A stretch of 64,000 bases of DNA from Allonocardiopsis opalescens (lineage in GTDB: Bacteria > Actinomycetota > Actinomycetes > Streptosporangiales > Streptosporangiaceae): positions 496,001 through 560,000 of the forward strand of contig NZ_PVZC01000005.1 in the NCBI RefSeq assembly GCF_003002095.1. Reading direction: 5' to 3'. The notes beneath the pieces were generated by a model that saw only the letters and a list, made by a program, of their open reading frames with translations, ran no database searches and had not been told where the DNA came from. Position 1 is the first letter of the stretch. Each line of letters starts with the position of its first letter. A program made the translations under genes and the position numbers. This document shows, piece after piece, positions 49,847 to 58,347 of this stretch.

Positions 49847-49938
49847 GTATAGGCGTGCGGCGGGATGCTGGCGGCAGGGCGGCCGCCGGGCGACGGCGGC
49901 GGCGCGGCCGGTGACGTCGATGCGGAGAGGTGCGGCCG

Positions 49939-51168
49939 GTGGGACAGGGGCCGTCGGAGGCGGACGGGGCGCCGCGGGCGTGGGGGCAGCTGCACGGGCT
50001 CAAGGTGGTGGAGTTCGCGCACGTGGTGGCGGGCCCGCTGGCGGGTTCGCTGCTGGCCGACATGGGGGCCGACGTGGTGCACGTCGAGCCGCCGGGCGAG
50101 GGCGACGCGGCCCGCGCGATGGGGCCGCGCCGCGACGGGAGCCCGCTGTGGTTCAAGGTCGCGGCCCGCAACAAGCGCTCCGTCACCCTGGACCTGCGCA
50201 CGGCCGAGGGGCGCGAGGTGGCCGCCCGCCTGGTGGCCTGGGCCGACGTCGTGATCGCGACGCTGCGCGCCGAACGGCTGCGCGCGTGGGGGCTGGACTG
50301 GGAATCGGTGCACCGGCTCAACCCGACGGCCGTCCTGCTGCAGATCTCCGGCTTCGGCGCGACCGGCTCGCTGGCGAACGCGCCCGGGTTCGGCAAGATG
50401 GGCGAGGCGCGCAGCGGCGTGGTGCACCTGACCGGCTTCCCCGACCAGCCGCCCGTGCACACCGGCTTCTCGCACGGCGACGCCGTCACCGGCCTGATGG
50501 GTTCGCACGCCGTGCTGGCCGCCCTGTACCGCAAGGCGCACGACCCCGGCTTCGACGGCGAGTGGATCGACCTGGCGCTGTTCGAACCGCTGTTCCGGCT
50601 GGTGGAGTGGCAGGTCATCCTCTACGACCAGCTCGGCGCGGTGCCCGGGCGGCATGGCAACCGGTTGGCAGTGGCTCCGGCGGCCGTGATCGACAGCTAC
50701 CAGAGCAGGGACGGCGTCTGGATCACCGTCACCTCGGCGACGCCGCGGTCCGTGCGCAACGTGGTCGAACTGCTCGGGCTGCCGGTGGAGGAGTACGCCA
50801 CCTCGGAGCAGCAGGTGGCCGGCCAGGAGCGCCTCGGCGCCGAACTGCGCCGCTGGGTGGCCGAACGGGACGCCGAGACCTGCCTGCGCGCCTTCGAGCG
50901 GGCTGAGGTGGTGGCGTCGAAGGTGTTCAGCATGGCCGACATCATGGCCGACCCGACCTACGCCGAGCGCGGCGACATCGTCACGGTCGACGACGAGGAC
51001 CTGGGTCCGGTGAAGATGCAGAACGTGGTGCCGCGCTTCGAGAACCGCCCCGGCCGGGTGTGGCGCACCGGCCCGGCGCTGGGCGCGGACAACGCGCTGG
51101 TGTACGAAGAGTGGTTGGGCATGGACGGCGACGAGGTGCGGGGGCTGCGTGAGCGGGGAGTCATCTAG
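49939..51168 (+). CDS. CaiB/BaiF family (class III) CoA-transferase
   Basis: A 409-residue class III CoA-transferase starting at GTG 49939 (an in-frame GTG nine bases earlier is possible). It has LKVVEFAHVVAGPLAGSLLA, DMGADVVHVEPPGEGDAARA, NKRSVTLDLRTAEGREVAAR and the swivel FGATGSLANAPGFGKMGEAR. The catalytic Asp usually found as PGYD... is Gly in PGFGKMGE, with a Glu a few residues on, as in the FARxxEAMSG-type clade. It is expected to activate an organic acid as its CoA ester for the CitE-like lyase, whose start overlaps its end by 20 bp. Confidence 0.92.
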   Translation: MGQGPSEADGAPRAWGQLHGLKVVEFAHVVAGPLAGSLLADMGADVVHVEPPGEGDAARAMGPRRDGSPLWFKVAARNKRSVTLDLRTAEGREVAARLVAWADVVIATLRAERLRAWGLDWESVHRLNPTAVLLQISGFGATGSLANAPGFGKMGEARSGVVHLTGFPDQPPVHTGFSHGDAVTGLMGSHAVLAALYRKAHDPGFDGEWIDLALFEPLFRLVEWQVILYDQLGAVPGRHGNRLAVAPAAVIDSYQSRDGVWITVTSATPRSVRNVVELLGLPVEEYATSEQQVAGQERLGAELRRWVAERDAETCLRAFERAEVVASKVFSMADIMADPTYAERGDIVTVDDEDLGPVKMQNVVPRFENRPGRVWRTGPALGADNALVYEEWLGMDGDEVRGLRERGVI

Positions 51169-52078
51169 GCGGACGGACGGCGGAGCGGCGCGCCTCGGGC
51201 GGGACCGCCCGGTGCGGTCGATGCTGTTCGTGCCGGGCACCCGGCCGGACTGGGCGGCCAAGGCGGTGGCCGCGGGTGCGGACGCCGTCATCATGGATCT
51301 TGAGGACGCGGTGCGCGCCGCGGACAAGGCGTCGGCGCGGGGCGCCGTCGCCGCGGTCGTCGCGGAACAGGCCGATGCGTCCGACGGGGCGGCGCTGCTG
51401 GTGCGGATCAACGACCTGTCGAGCTGGGCGGCCGCCGACGACGTGCGCGCGGTGGTGCGGGCCGGGCTGTCCGGCGTGGTGCTGCCCAAGGTGAGCGGTC
51501 CGGCCGACGTGGCCGTCGCGGCGCGGCTGCTCGACTGGGCCGAGGCGGAGGCCGGGCTCCCGGCGGGCTCCGTCGCCCTGGTGCCGCTGCTGGAGACCGC
51601 GTCCGGGCTGCGCTCGGCGTACGAGGTGGCCGCCGAGTCGCGCCGGGTGGCGTGCCTGGGGGCGCTGAGCGCGCGCGACGGCGACATCGAGCGCGCGCTG
51701 GGCTTCCGGTGGAGCGCCGAGGGCACCGAGACGCTGGCGCTGCGCTCGCGGGTGCTGCTGGACGCGCGGGCCGCCGGGGTGCCGAACCCCGTGACGGGCC
51801 TGTGGACCGACATCGCGGACCTCGGCGGCCTGCGCCGCTTCGCCGAGCAGAACCGCGCGCTCGGCTACGACGGCATGATGGCCATCCACCCGACGCACGT
51901 GCCCGTGATCAACGAGGTCTTCTCCCCCGACGCCGCCACCCTGGACCGCGACCGCCGCCTGCTGGCGGCCCTGGACGCGTCCGGCGAGGGGGCCGTGGTG
52001 TTCGAGGGCGTCATGATCGACGAAGCCATGGCGGCCACGGCACGGGACCGGCTGCGCCGGTACGGGGGCGGTGGGTGA
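51149..52078 (+). CDS. CitE-like HpcH/HpaI aldolase (acyl-CoA lyase)
   Basis: A 309-residue TIM-barrel lyase of the CitE/malyl-CoA lyase family. It has RSMLFVPGTRPDWAAKAVAA, GADAVIMDLEDAVRAADKAS, LVRINDLSSW with the conserved Arg, PLLETASGLRSAYEVA with the metal-binding Glu, and AIHPTHVPVINEVFSP at the C-terminus. It probably cleaves a hydroxy-acyl-CoA such as citryl-, citramalyl- or malyl-CoA produced by the upstream CoA-transferase. The GTG start lies inside the transferase gene, so the two are coupled. A small hairpin follows at 52157-52174. Confidence 0.92.
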   Translation: MSGESSRRTDGGAARLGRDRPVRSMLFVPGTRPDWAAKAVAAGADAVIMDLEDAVRAADKASARGAVAAVVAEQADASDGAALLVRINDLSSWAAADDVRAVVRAGLSGVVLPKVSGPADVAVAARLLDWAEAEAGLPAGSVALVPLLETASGLRSAYEVAAESRRVACLGALSARDGDIERALGFRWSAEGTETLALRSRVLLDARAAGVPNPVTGLWTDIADLGGLRRFAEQNRALGYDGMMAIHPTHVPVINEVFSPDAATLDRDRRLLAALDASGEGAVVFEGVMIDEAMAATARDRLRRYGGGG

Positions 52079-52156
52079 GGGCGGGCGGGTCGGCCTCGCC
52101 TGGGTGCCGTCGGCGCGGGGATGGGTGCTCGCCGGGCGAGTCCTAAGGAAGTCAAT

Positions 52157-52174
52157 CCCCCTCCCACCCGGGGG
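52157..52174 (+). terminator. Hairpin downstream of the CitE-like gene
   Basis: CCCCC and GGGGG form a 5-bp stem around TCCCACCC. It is modest and lacks a T run. Confidence 0.4.
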
Positions 52175-52232
52175 ACTCCCCGATATCCATTCTCCCCGTC
52201 CCAGCGTGGGCCCCGACAGCCCCGGAGTAGGG

Positions 52233-52260
52233 CTGTGGATAACGTGCGCGTCGTCCACAG
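52233..52260. repeat. Paired DnaA-box-like sequences, site 5
   Basis: CTGTGGATAAC (52233-52243) and GTCCACAG (52253-52260) form an inverted pair with a short spacer in the 444-bp gap between the CitE-like and CitMHS genes. Confidence 0.55.
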
Positions 52261-52428
52261 GGCGGGACGCGGTGCGCTTGCGATCGTTCCGCCCGACGTA
52301 GTAAGCGCCGGACCCTCGGCGCCGCCCACCGCCGGTCACACCGGACTCCCGGCACCGACGCACGAACCTCAGCGCCAACCCCGCCGCCCACCCCACATTG
52401 ATGCACCAACCGCATGGATCTATCGGAC

Positions 52429-52442
52429 TTTGATGTTGGACA
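52429..52442 (+). promoter_or_regulatory. Shared 14-nt motif upstream of the CitMHS gene
   Basis: Exact copy of TTTGATGTTGGACA from 49833-49846, followed by AGTGATAG, 80 bp before the transporter start. Confidence 0.65.
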
Positions 52443-52522
52443 AGTGATAGTCCCAGCGCGGACACTCGTGCGAAACGCGGACGTGATCCGCGCAACATCC
52501 CGGGTCAGAAGGTGGGAACACT

Positions 52523-53887
52523 ATGGTTGCGGCGCTCGGCCTGGCCACGATCGGCCTGTTCCTCGCCCTGGTGATGACCAAGCGGGTGAGCGTGCTCGTC
52601 GCCCTCGTGCTGGTGCCCATCCCCTTCGCACTCATCGGCGGCTTCGGCCCCGAACTGGGCACCTTCGTGCTCGACGGGCTCACCACGGTCGCGCCGACCG
52701 GGATCATGATCGCCTTCGCGGTCCTCTACTTCAGCCTGATGATCGACGTCGGCCTGTTCGACCCGATCATCCGCGGCGTGCTGAAGCTCGCCAAGGGCGA
52801 CCCGATGCGCATCACGGTCGGCACGGCCGTCCTCACCATGGTCGTCGCGCTCGACGGCGAGGGCGCGTCGACCTTCCTGATCACGCTCTCGGCCATGCTC
52901 CCGATCTACCAGCGGCTCGGCATGAGCAGGCTGCTGCTGACCGCCGTCGTCTGCCTCGGCGCGGGCGTGATGAACATGATCCCCTGGGGCGGCCCCACCG
53001 CCCGCGCGCTGGCCACCCTCGACCTCACGTCGGCCGAGGTCTTCACCCCCGTGCTGCCCGCCATGGCCGCCGGGATCGCCTGGGTCCTGTTCAGCGCCTT
53101 CTGGCTCGGCCGCAAGGAGCGCATCCGGCTGGCCGCCGCCGGAGCGCCGCTCACCGTGCCCGCGGGCACCGCGAGCGGCGCCGCGGACACCTCCGACGCA
53201 CCCGCCGCCCCGGCCGGCGCCCCCGACGACGACGGCGCCCCCACCGACCGGCCCCGCCCGCACCCGCTGATGATGGCCTTCAACGCCCTGCTCACCGTGG
53301 CGCTGATCGTCTCGCTGGTCGTCGAGGTGCTGCCGCTGCCGGTGCTCTTCATGATCGCCTTCGCGGTCGCCCTCGTCGTCAACATGCCGCGCTGGGAGGA
53401 CCAGCACCAGCTGCTGAACCGGCATGCGAAGAACGTTGTCCTCGTCACCACGATGATCTTCGCGGCCGGAGTCTTCACCGGCATCCTGAACGGCTCCGGC
53501 ATGATCGAGGCGATGGCGCAGGGCCTCGTCGCCCTGATCCCCGACGCCCTCGGCGGCTTCCTCCCGCTGCTGGTCGCACTCACCAGCATGCCGCTGAGCC
53601 TCGTCTTCACCCCCGACGCCTACTACTTCGGCGTACTGCCCGTACTGGCCGAGAGCGCCGCCCACTTCGGCCACGACCCCGCCGAGATCAGCCGCGCCGC
53701 GATCCTCGGCCAGATGACCACCGGCTTCCCGCTCAGCCCGCTCACCCCCGCCACCTTCATCCTGGTCGGCATGGCCGGAGTGCAGCTCGGCGAGCACCAG
53801 CGCAAGGTCTTCGGCTGGGCCTTCGGCACCACCCTGGTCATGACGGCCGTCTCCCTGCTGACCGGCGCCATCACGGTCACCTTCTGA
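52523..53887 (+). CDS. CitMHS-family citrate/organic acid transporter
   Basis: A 454-residue secondary transporter with about twelve membrane helices. VAALGLATIGLFLALVMTKR starts the first helix, and GEGASTFLITLSAMLPIYQR and MIPWGGPTARALATLDLTSA are the re-entrant-loop-like motifs of CitMHS proteins. A long hydrophilic loop (residues about 205-250, Pro/Asp-rich) divides the halves. Members take up metal-citrate complexes or related tricarboxylates by proton symport. With the CoA-transferase and CitE-like lyase it makes an uptake-and-degradation unit. Confidence 0.93.
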   Translation: MVAALGLATIGLFLALVMTKRVSVLVALVLVPIPFALIGGFGPELGTFVLDGLTTVAPTGIMIAFAVLYFSLMIDVGLFDPIIRGVLKLAKGDPMRITVGTAVLTMVVALDGEGASTFLITLSAMLPIYQRLGMSRLLLTAVVCLGAGVMNMIPWGGPTARALATLDLTSAEVFTPVLPAMAAGIAWVLFSAFWLGRKERIRLAAAGAPLTVPAGTASGAADTSDAPAAPAGAPDDDGAPTDRPRPHPLMMAFNALLTVALIVSLVVEVLPLPVLFMIAFAVALVVNMPRWEDQHQLLNRHAKNVVLVTTMIFAAGVFTGILNGSGMIEAMAQGLVALIPDALGGFLPLLVALTSMPLSLVFTPDAYYFGVLPVLAESAAHFGHDPAEISRAAILGQMTTGFPLSPLTPATFILVGMAGVQLGEHQRKVFGWAFGTTLVMTAVSLLTGAITVTF

Positions 53888-54213
53888 CGCCCCGCCCGCC
53901 CCGCATGCGGACATCCGTACCGACCGCATCACCACCAGGCGCCGGGCGGCGAAGCTCCCGTACCGAACCGCTTCGCCGGGCCGGCGTTCAGCGCCCGAGG
54001 GCCGCCGGGCGCCGTCGCGAGCGCCCGGCGAGGCAGTCGTCCGCATGGCGTCCCGCCCTGCCATCGGCGCGGTCGGCCGAACGCGCCCTCCGGACGGGAG
54101 CAGCACCCTTCGGCGCGATCCCGCACACCCGGGCATTCGGTGGGACGGCGCCGTCCATCCGGCACGGCCGCGCACAAGCCCCGCCGCCCGCGTGGAACCG
54201 GCGGCCGCGCCGG
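53888..54213. other. Convergent intergenic region
   Basis: 326 bp between the transporter and the GNAT gene with no supported gene; nothing distinctive was seen. Confidence 0.4.
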
Positions 54214-54723
54214 TCAGCCCGCCGACGACGCCAGCTCGGCCAGTGTGTCGCCGTCGAGCCGCAGTACCGCGATCTCGTCCAGAGCGCGGGCGTGCAGACG
54301 GCGGTAGAACCCCAGGGCCGACTCGTTCGTGCGCAGCACCCACCACTCCAGCCGGGCGCAGCCGCGCCGCACCGCCAGCCCGGCGACGTGCGCGACCAGC
54401 GCCCGCCCCAGGCCGCCGCCCTGGTGCTCGGGGCGTACGTAGAGGTCGGCCAGGTGGATACCGGGGCGTCCGACGACGGTGCTGTAGGTGGGGTGGAACA
54501 GCGCGAAGCCCACGGGCTCGCCGCCGACCTCCACCAGGACGGCCTCGGCCACCGGACGCGCGCCGAACAGCGCCGCCGCCACATCGCCGGGCCGCGCCGT
54601 GACCTGGCCGGGGAGCTCCTCCGCCTCGGCCAGTTCGAGGATGAACCGGTGCAGTACGTCCACGTCGGCCGGCACGGCGGGGCGGATCACGGGTGCGGCG
54701 GGGAGCATAGAGGTCTGGTCCAT
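54214..54723 (-). CDS. GNAT-family N-acetyltransferase
   Basis: A 169-residue acetyltransferase read from ATG 54723. The GNAT core is VEVGGEPVGFALFHPTYSTV (beta4), HLADLYVRPEHQGGGLGRAL with the acetyl-CoA-binding Q/RxxGxG/A motif, and LEWWVLRTNESALGFYRRLH (motif B). The family is close to SSAT/diamine-type or antibiotic-like acetyltransferases; the substrate is undetermined. A CATAGT -10-like box lies 6-7 bp before the start, suggesting a leaderless mRNA. The gene stands alone. Confidence 0.9.
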   Translation of the reverse strand: MDQTSMLPAAPVIRPAVPADVDVLHRFILELAEAEELPGQVTARPGDVAAALFGARPVAEAVLVEVGGEPVGFALFHPTYSTVVGRPGIHLADLYVRPEHQGGGLGRALVAHVAGLAVRRGCARLEWWVLRTNESALGFYRRLHARALDEIAVLRLDGDTLAELASSAG

Positions 54724-55474
54724 GAGCACACTATGGACGGCCCCCTTCCGGTCGCTCCATCGAATTTCGAGCGCTCGGAACGTCCGAACGAGGCGCTGAC
54801 CAGGGCCGCCGGACCACCGCCGTGCCGCCCGGCCGCTCGATCCAGGCGCCGTGTGCTCCGCGCCCGGCCTACTCCCGTCCTGGGCGACCAGCCGCGTACG
54901 ACGCTCCAGTGCGGAGCCGTCCGGGCGGCCGCGACACCGGCCCGGGCCGCCTCGCGGCCGACCAGGCGGTGGAGCGTTTCGCGCTCCGCGGCGCGTGCCC
55001 GCCGACGCGACGCGGCGCCGCGCCGCCGAGGTGTGCGCGGGCGGTCGACGTCAACACGGGCGCGCGCCCGGCCGACCGACCGCGCCGCGCGGGCCGTGGC
55101 CGTCGACCGGACCCGGCACGTCGTTCGCGCCCCCGGAGCGCCCTGCGGGCCGACGCCGTGCGGCCGCCGTCCCGGACGGCGCCGTTCGATGGGGCCGTTC
55201 CATGGGGCCCACCTGCCCGCTCCGTCGACCCGCCGCACGAGGCACACCACGTCCCGGCGGTCTGCTCGCGGTCCGCGCGTCCAGCCGCCGCGACGATCCC
55301 GAACCGGTCGGTGCCCCGCCCGGCCGGGGCGAGCCGATCGGCTCGACGCGGATAACCGACCGGGCCCACGCGCCGGGCGTCCCACGACGTCGCGGTCCAC
55401 CACTGGGGCGGACCACTGGACGCAGGCCCGGCCGCGCCCCGTCCGTCCGCCCGCGCCCCGCTATGGTGCCCGGC
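54724..55474. other. Gene-poor region
   Basis: About 750 bp. All frames are Arg/Pro/Ala-rich and without recognisable domains. A -10-like TATGGT lies just before the next gene at its right end. Confidence 0.45.
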
Positions 55475-55963
55475 ATGGACGGCCACGACCTGTGGGAGGC
55501 CCTGCCGGGGCCGGACCGGGACCGGATCGACGCGCTGGTGCGGTCCGGCCGCCGGTTCGAGGCGGTCCGGACGCTGCGGACGGCGAGCGGCGCGCGGCTG
55601 GGCGACTGCATGGACGCCGTGGCGGGCCGCTACCGGGCGCTGGGGGTGCCGTCAGCACCGCCCGAGCCGCCCGAAGACACCGAAGCGCTGGCCGAACGCG
55701 TCCGCCGGCTGCCCGGCCGGGCGGTGCGGATCGAGACGGCCTGGGACGGCGACACCGCCGGCTGGTTCGTGCTGCTGCTCGCGGTGCTGGCCGACCCGCC
55801 CACCGCGGTGGTGCTGGCGCGGTTCCGCCACGGCTCCGACCTGCGGATCTTCAACGGCGCCGTACCGCCGTGGCCCGAGGCGGCCGCGGCCGGCGAGGCG
55901 GGACGCGCGCTCGCCGACCGCCTCGGCCTGCCGTTCCGCCCCGCCGGCCCCGAGCCCGGCTGA
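55475..55963 (+). CDS. Hypothetical protein with ribosomal L7/L12-like N-terminal motif
   Basis: A 162-residue protein. Residues ~13-55 (RIDALVRSGRRFEAVRTLRT, then ASGARLGDCMDAVAG) resemble the helix-turn pattern of the L7/L12 C-terminal domain, a unit reused in small actinobacterial proteins. The remainder (ETAWDGDTAGWFVLLLAVLA, FRHGSDLRIFNGAVPPWPEA) is a beta-rich domain I do not recognise. The ATG at 55475 follows TATGGT by seven bases, so it is likely leaderless. It ends 10 bp before the stop of the convergent aldo/keto reductase gene. Confidence 0.7.
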   Translation: MDGHDLWEALPGPDRDRIDALVRSGRRFEAVRTLRTASGARLGDCMDAVAGRYRALGVPSAPPEPPEDTEALAERVRRLPGRAVRIETAWDGDTAGWFVLLLAVLADPPTAVVLARFRHGSDLRIFNGAVPPWPEAAAAGEAGRALADRLGLPFRPAGPEPG

Positions 55964-55973
55964 TCCCGTCCCG

Positions 55974-56990
55974 CTACTCGCGTGCGGTCGACGTGGTCGA
56001 CATGTCCGCGTAGCGGTCGCCGGCGACCTTCGACGCGATCGGTTCGAGCGCGTCCAGCTCATCCTGGGTCAGCTCGATCCCGACGGCCGCCAGGTTCTCC
56101 TCCAGCCGCTCGGGGCGGCGGGTGCCCGGGATCGGCACCACTGTGACGCCGTGCACGGCCGCCCGCTGGTGCACCCAGGCGAGCGCGACCTGGCCCGGAG
56201 TGATGCCGCGCGCCGCCGCGATCGCGCGGACCGGTTCGAGCAGCGCCGCGTTCGCCTCGGCGTTGCCGCCGCTGAACCTGGGCAGGATCCGGCGGTAGTC
56301 GCTGTCGGGCAGCTCCCGCGCGTCGGGCAGCGAGCCGGTGAGGAAGCCCCGGCCCAGCGGCGAGTACGGCACCACGGCGGTGCCCAGCTCCGCAGCGGCC
56401 GCCACCAGGCTGCGCTCCAGGTCGCGGGTGAACAGCGACCACTCCGACTGGACGGCCGCGATCGGGTGCACGGCGTGCGCCTCGCGCAGCTCGGCGCCGG
56501 TGACCTCGCTGAGGCCCAGGTGGCCGACCTTGCCCTCGGCGACCAGCTCGGCCAGCGCGCCGATGCTCTCGGCCAGCGGCACCTCGGGGTCGCGGCGGTG
56601 CATGTAGTAGAGGTCGACGCGATCCAGCCGCAGCCGCCGCAGGCTGGCGTCGATGGCCTGCCTGATGTAGGCGGGGTCGTTGCGGACCTGCCAGGTGCCC
56701 AGCGGCGCGCCCTCCTTGCGGGAGTTGCCGAACTTGGTGGCGATGAAGACCTCGTCGCGGTGCGCGTTCACGAACGGAGCCAGCAGCTCCTCGTTGCCGC
56801 CGAATCCGTAGATGTCCGCGGTGTCGAACAGCGTGACGCCCAGCTCAAGCGCGCGGTCCAGGGTGGCCCGCGACTGCGTGTCGTCGGCGGGCCCGTAGGC
56901 GAAGCTCATGCCCATGCAGCCCAGGCCCTGCGCCCCGACGCGGGGTCCACCGGTTCCGAGTTCGACCGTGCCGATCCTGTCCGTGCTCAT
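55974..56990 (-). CDS. Aldo/keto reductase
   Basis: A 338-residue NADPH-dependent reductase with the (beta/alpha)8 fold. The catalytic tetrad is visible as Asp and Tyr in FDTADIYGFGGNEELL, Lys in VFIATKFGNSR and His in LYYMHRRDPEVPL. The cofactor loop near the C-terminus has VVPIPGTRRPERLEENLAAV. It reduces aldehydes and ketones; the substrate is unknown. The start overlaps the MerR stop by four bases (ATGA), so it is controlled by that regulator, a common actinobacterial pair. Confidence 0.95.
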   Translation of the reverse strand: MSTDRIGTVELGTGGPRVGAQGLGCMGMSFAYGPADDTQSRATLDRALELGVTLFDTADIYGFGGNEELLAPFVNAHRDEVFIATKFGNSRKEGAPLGTWQVRNDPAYIRQAIDASLRRLRLDRVDLYYMHRRDPEVPLAESIGALAELVAEGKVGHLGLSEVTGAELREAHAVHPIAAVQSEWSLFTRDLERSLVAAAAELGTAVVPYSPLGRGFLTGSLPDARELPDSDYRRILPRFSGGNAEANAALLEPVRAIAAARGITPGQVALAWVHQRAAVHGVTVVPIPGTRRPERLEENLAAVGIELTQDELDALEPIASKVAGDRYADMSTTSTARE

Positions 56991-57439
56991 CCGACCTCAG
57001 TTCTCCGCTCAGCGGCGTCGTACAGGTTGATCTTCCAGTCGAGGACGTCGAGCGTGCCCTGGAGTTCGGCGATGCGGCGCCGCACGTCGTCGCGGTGCGC
57101 GGTCAGCAGCTCGGCGCGTGCGCCCACGGTCTCGTCGCCCTGGCGCACCAGGTCGGCGTACTCCAGCATCCCGGCCACGGGCATGCCGGTCAGTCGCAGC
57201 TTCCCGATGAAGCCGAGCCAGTCGAGGTCCTTGTTGCTGAAGCGGCGCTGCCCGGTGCTGGTGCGGTCGACGTGCGGCATCAGCCCGATCCGCTCGTACC
57301 AGCGCAGGGTGTGCACGCTCAGGCCGGTGTACGCCGCGACCTCGCTGATCGTGTACTGGTCGCGGCCGTCCGGCCGCCGGTCCGGGATCGTCCGGTCCAC
57401 CACGCGCAGCGCCGTAGGCACGCTCTCGGTCACGGCCAT
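56987..57439 (-). CDS. MerR-family regulator of the aldo/keto reductase
   Basis: A 150-residue MerR protein with a short leader. YTISEVAAYTGLSVHTLRWY, ERIGLMPHVDRTSTGQRRFS is the winged HTH, followed by a coiled-coil dimer helix (DETVGARAELLTAHRDDVRR) and a short effector tail. There are no Cys in metal-binding places, so the signal is organic rather than metallic. It is autoregulated from the 19-bp-spacer promoter just upstream, and drives the coupled reductase. Confidence 0.93.
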   Translation of the reverse strand: MAVTESVPTALRVVDRTIPDRRPDGRDQYTISEVAAYTGLSVHTLRWYERIGLMPHVDRTSTGQRRFSNKDLDWLGFIGKLRLTGMPVAGMLEYADLVRQGDETVGARAELLTAHRDDVRRRIAELQGTLDVLDWKINLYDAAERRTEVG

Positions 57440-57481
57440 ACCGTTCGCCCTCCTCCGGGCTCGGCGTCCTCTCTCCCCTCA

Positions 57482-57512
57482 ACGTTAGAGAGTTCGAGTG
57501 CACTCCAGGCAA
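57482..57512 (-). promoter_or_regulatory. MerR-type promoter with 19-bp spacer
   Basis: On the minus strand TTGCCT (57507-57512) and TAACGT (57482-57487) are separated by 19 bp containing the dyad GGAGTGCACTCGAAC. The overlong spacer with an internal palindrome is the hallmark of MerR-activated promoters. Confidence 0.85.
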
Positions 57513-57540
57513 GCGCGACGTGGCGCGGGCGCGACGGGAA

Positions 57541-57569
57541 CCGCCCGCGCCCGGTCCGGGCGCGGGCGG
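57541..57569. terminator. Terminator after the SDR gene
   Basis: CCGCCCGCGCC and GGCGCGGGCGG form an 11-bp stem with a CGGTCCG-type loop, just downstream of the minus-strand SDR stop. Confidence 0.8.
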
Positions 57570-57576
57570 CGGCCGG

Positions 57577-58347
57577 TCAGCGCACCGACGGCAGTCCCTG
57601 CGCGAAGCCCCCGTCCACGGGAAGTTCCGCGCCGGTGGTGAAGGTGGCGTCGAAGGCGAGGAACATCGCCGCGGCCGCGACCTCCTCGCTGGAGCCCGGC
57701 CGGCCCATCGGCGTCATGGCGTGGGCGTCGCGCATGAACTCCTCCCGCTGCTCGGCCGACACGACGCCGATCCCCATGCTCGGGGTGTCGATGAAGCCGG
57801 GCGCCACCGCGTTGACGCGCACCCCGCGCGGCAGGAACTCCGCGGCCAGCACCCGCAGGAAGCCGCGCACCCCCTCCTTGGCGCCGGAGTACGCGCTCAT
57901 ACCCGGGAAGATCCGCTCGTTGGCGACCGTGGTGAACACGATCGCGCCGCCGTCCTTCATTAGCGGAGCGAGCCGCTGCACCGTGAAGAACGCACCCTTG
58001 GTGTTCACGGCGAAGTGCCGGTCGTAGGACTCCTCGGTCACCTCCTCCAGCGGCGCGAAGGCCGCCGTCCCGTGGTTGACGAACAGCGCGTCGATCGCGC
58101 CGAAGCGCTCCGCGACCTGCGCGCCGAACGCGTCGACGTCGGCCATGGCGGCCGCGTCGGAGCGCACGACGTGCGCGGCCGCCGAGCCGAGCTCGGCGCG
58201 GGCCGCCTGGACCCTGCCCTCGTTCCTGCCGGTCACCAGCACCTCGGCACCGCCGGCCAGCAGCGCGCGGGCCATCGCCAGGCCCATGCCGTGGGTGCCC
58301 CCGGTCACGACGGCCTTCACATCCGTGTAGTCGCCCTTGGCGGACAT
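57577..58347 (-). CDS. Short-chain dehydrogenase/reductase
   Basis: A 256-residue classical SDR (GGGGAG before ATG 58347). It has the cofactor motif VVTGGTHGMGLAMARALLAG, the NAG-like VNHGTA, the catalytic Ser in FTTVAN... and Tyr-Lys in SAYSGAKEG, and the C-terminal TTGAELPVDGGFAQGL. The Arg in TGRNEGRVQ suggests NADP(H). The substrate is unknown. It is divergent from the AfsR-like regulator (131 bp between starts) and could be its target. Confidence 0.95.
   Translation of the reverse strand: MSAKGDYTDVKAVVTGGTHGMGLAMARALLAGGAEVLVTGRNEGRVQAARAELGSAAAHVVRSDAAAMADVDAFGAQVAERFGAIDALFVNHGTAAFAPLEEVTEESYDRHFAVNTKGAFFTVQRLAPLMKDGGAIVFTTVANERIFPGMSAYSGAKEGVRGFLRVLAAEFLPRGVRVNAVAPGFIDTPSMGIGVVSAEQREEFMRDAHAMTPMGRPGSSEEVAAAAMFLAFDATFTTGAELPVDGGFAQGLPSVR

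Noticed and set aside
52414-56013. A 1199-codon plus-strand frame over the CitMHS gene and beyond
   Set aside because: The transporter is in another frame with full domain structure; this frame is compositionally a GC-bias artefact.
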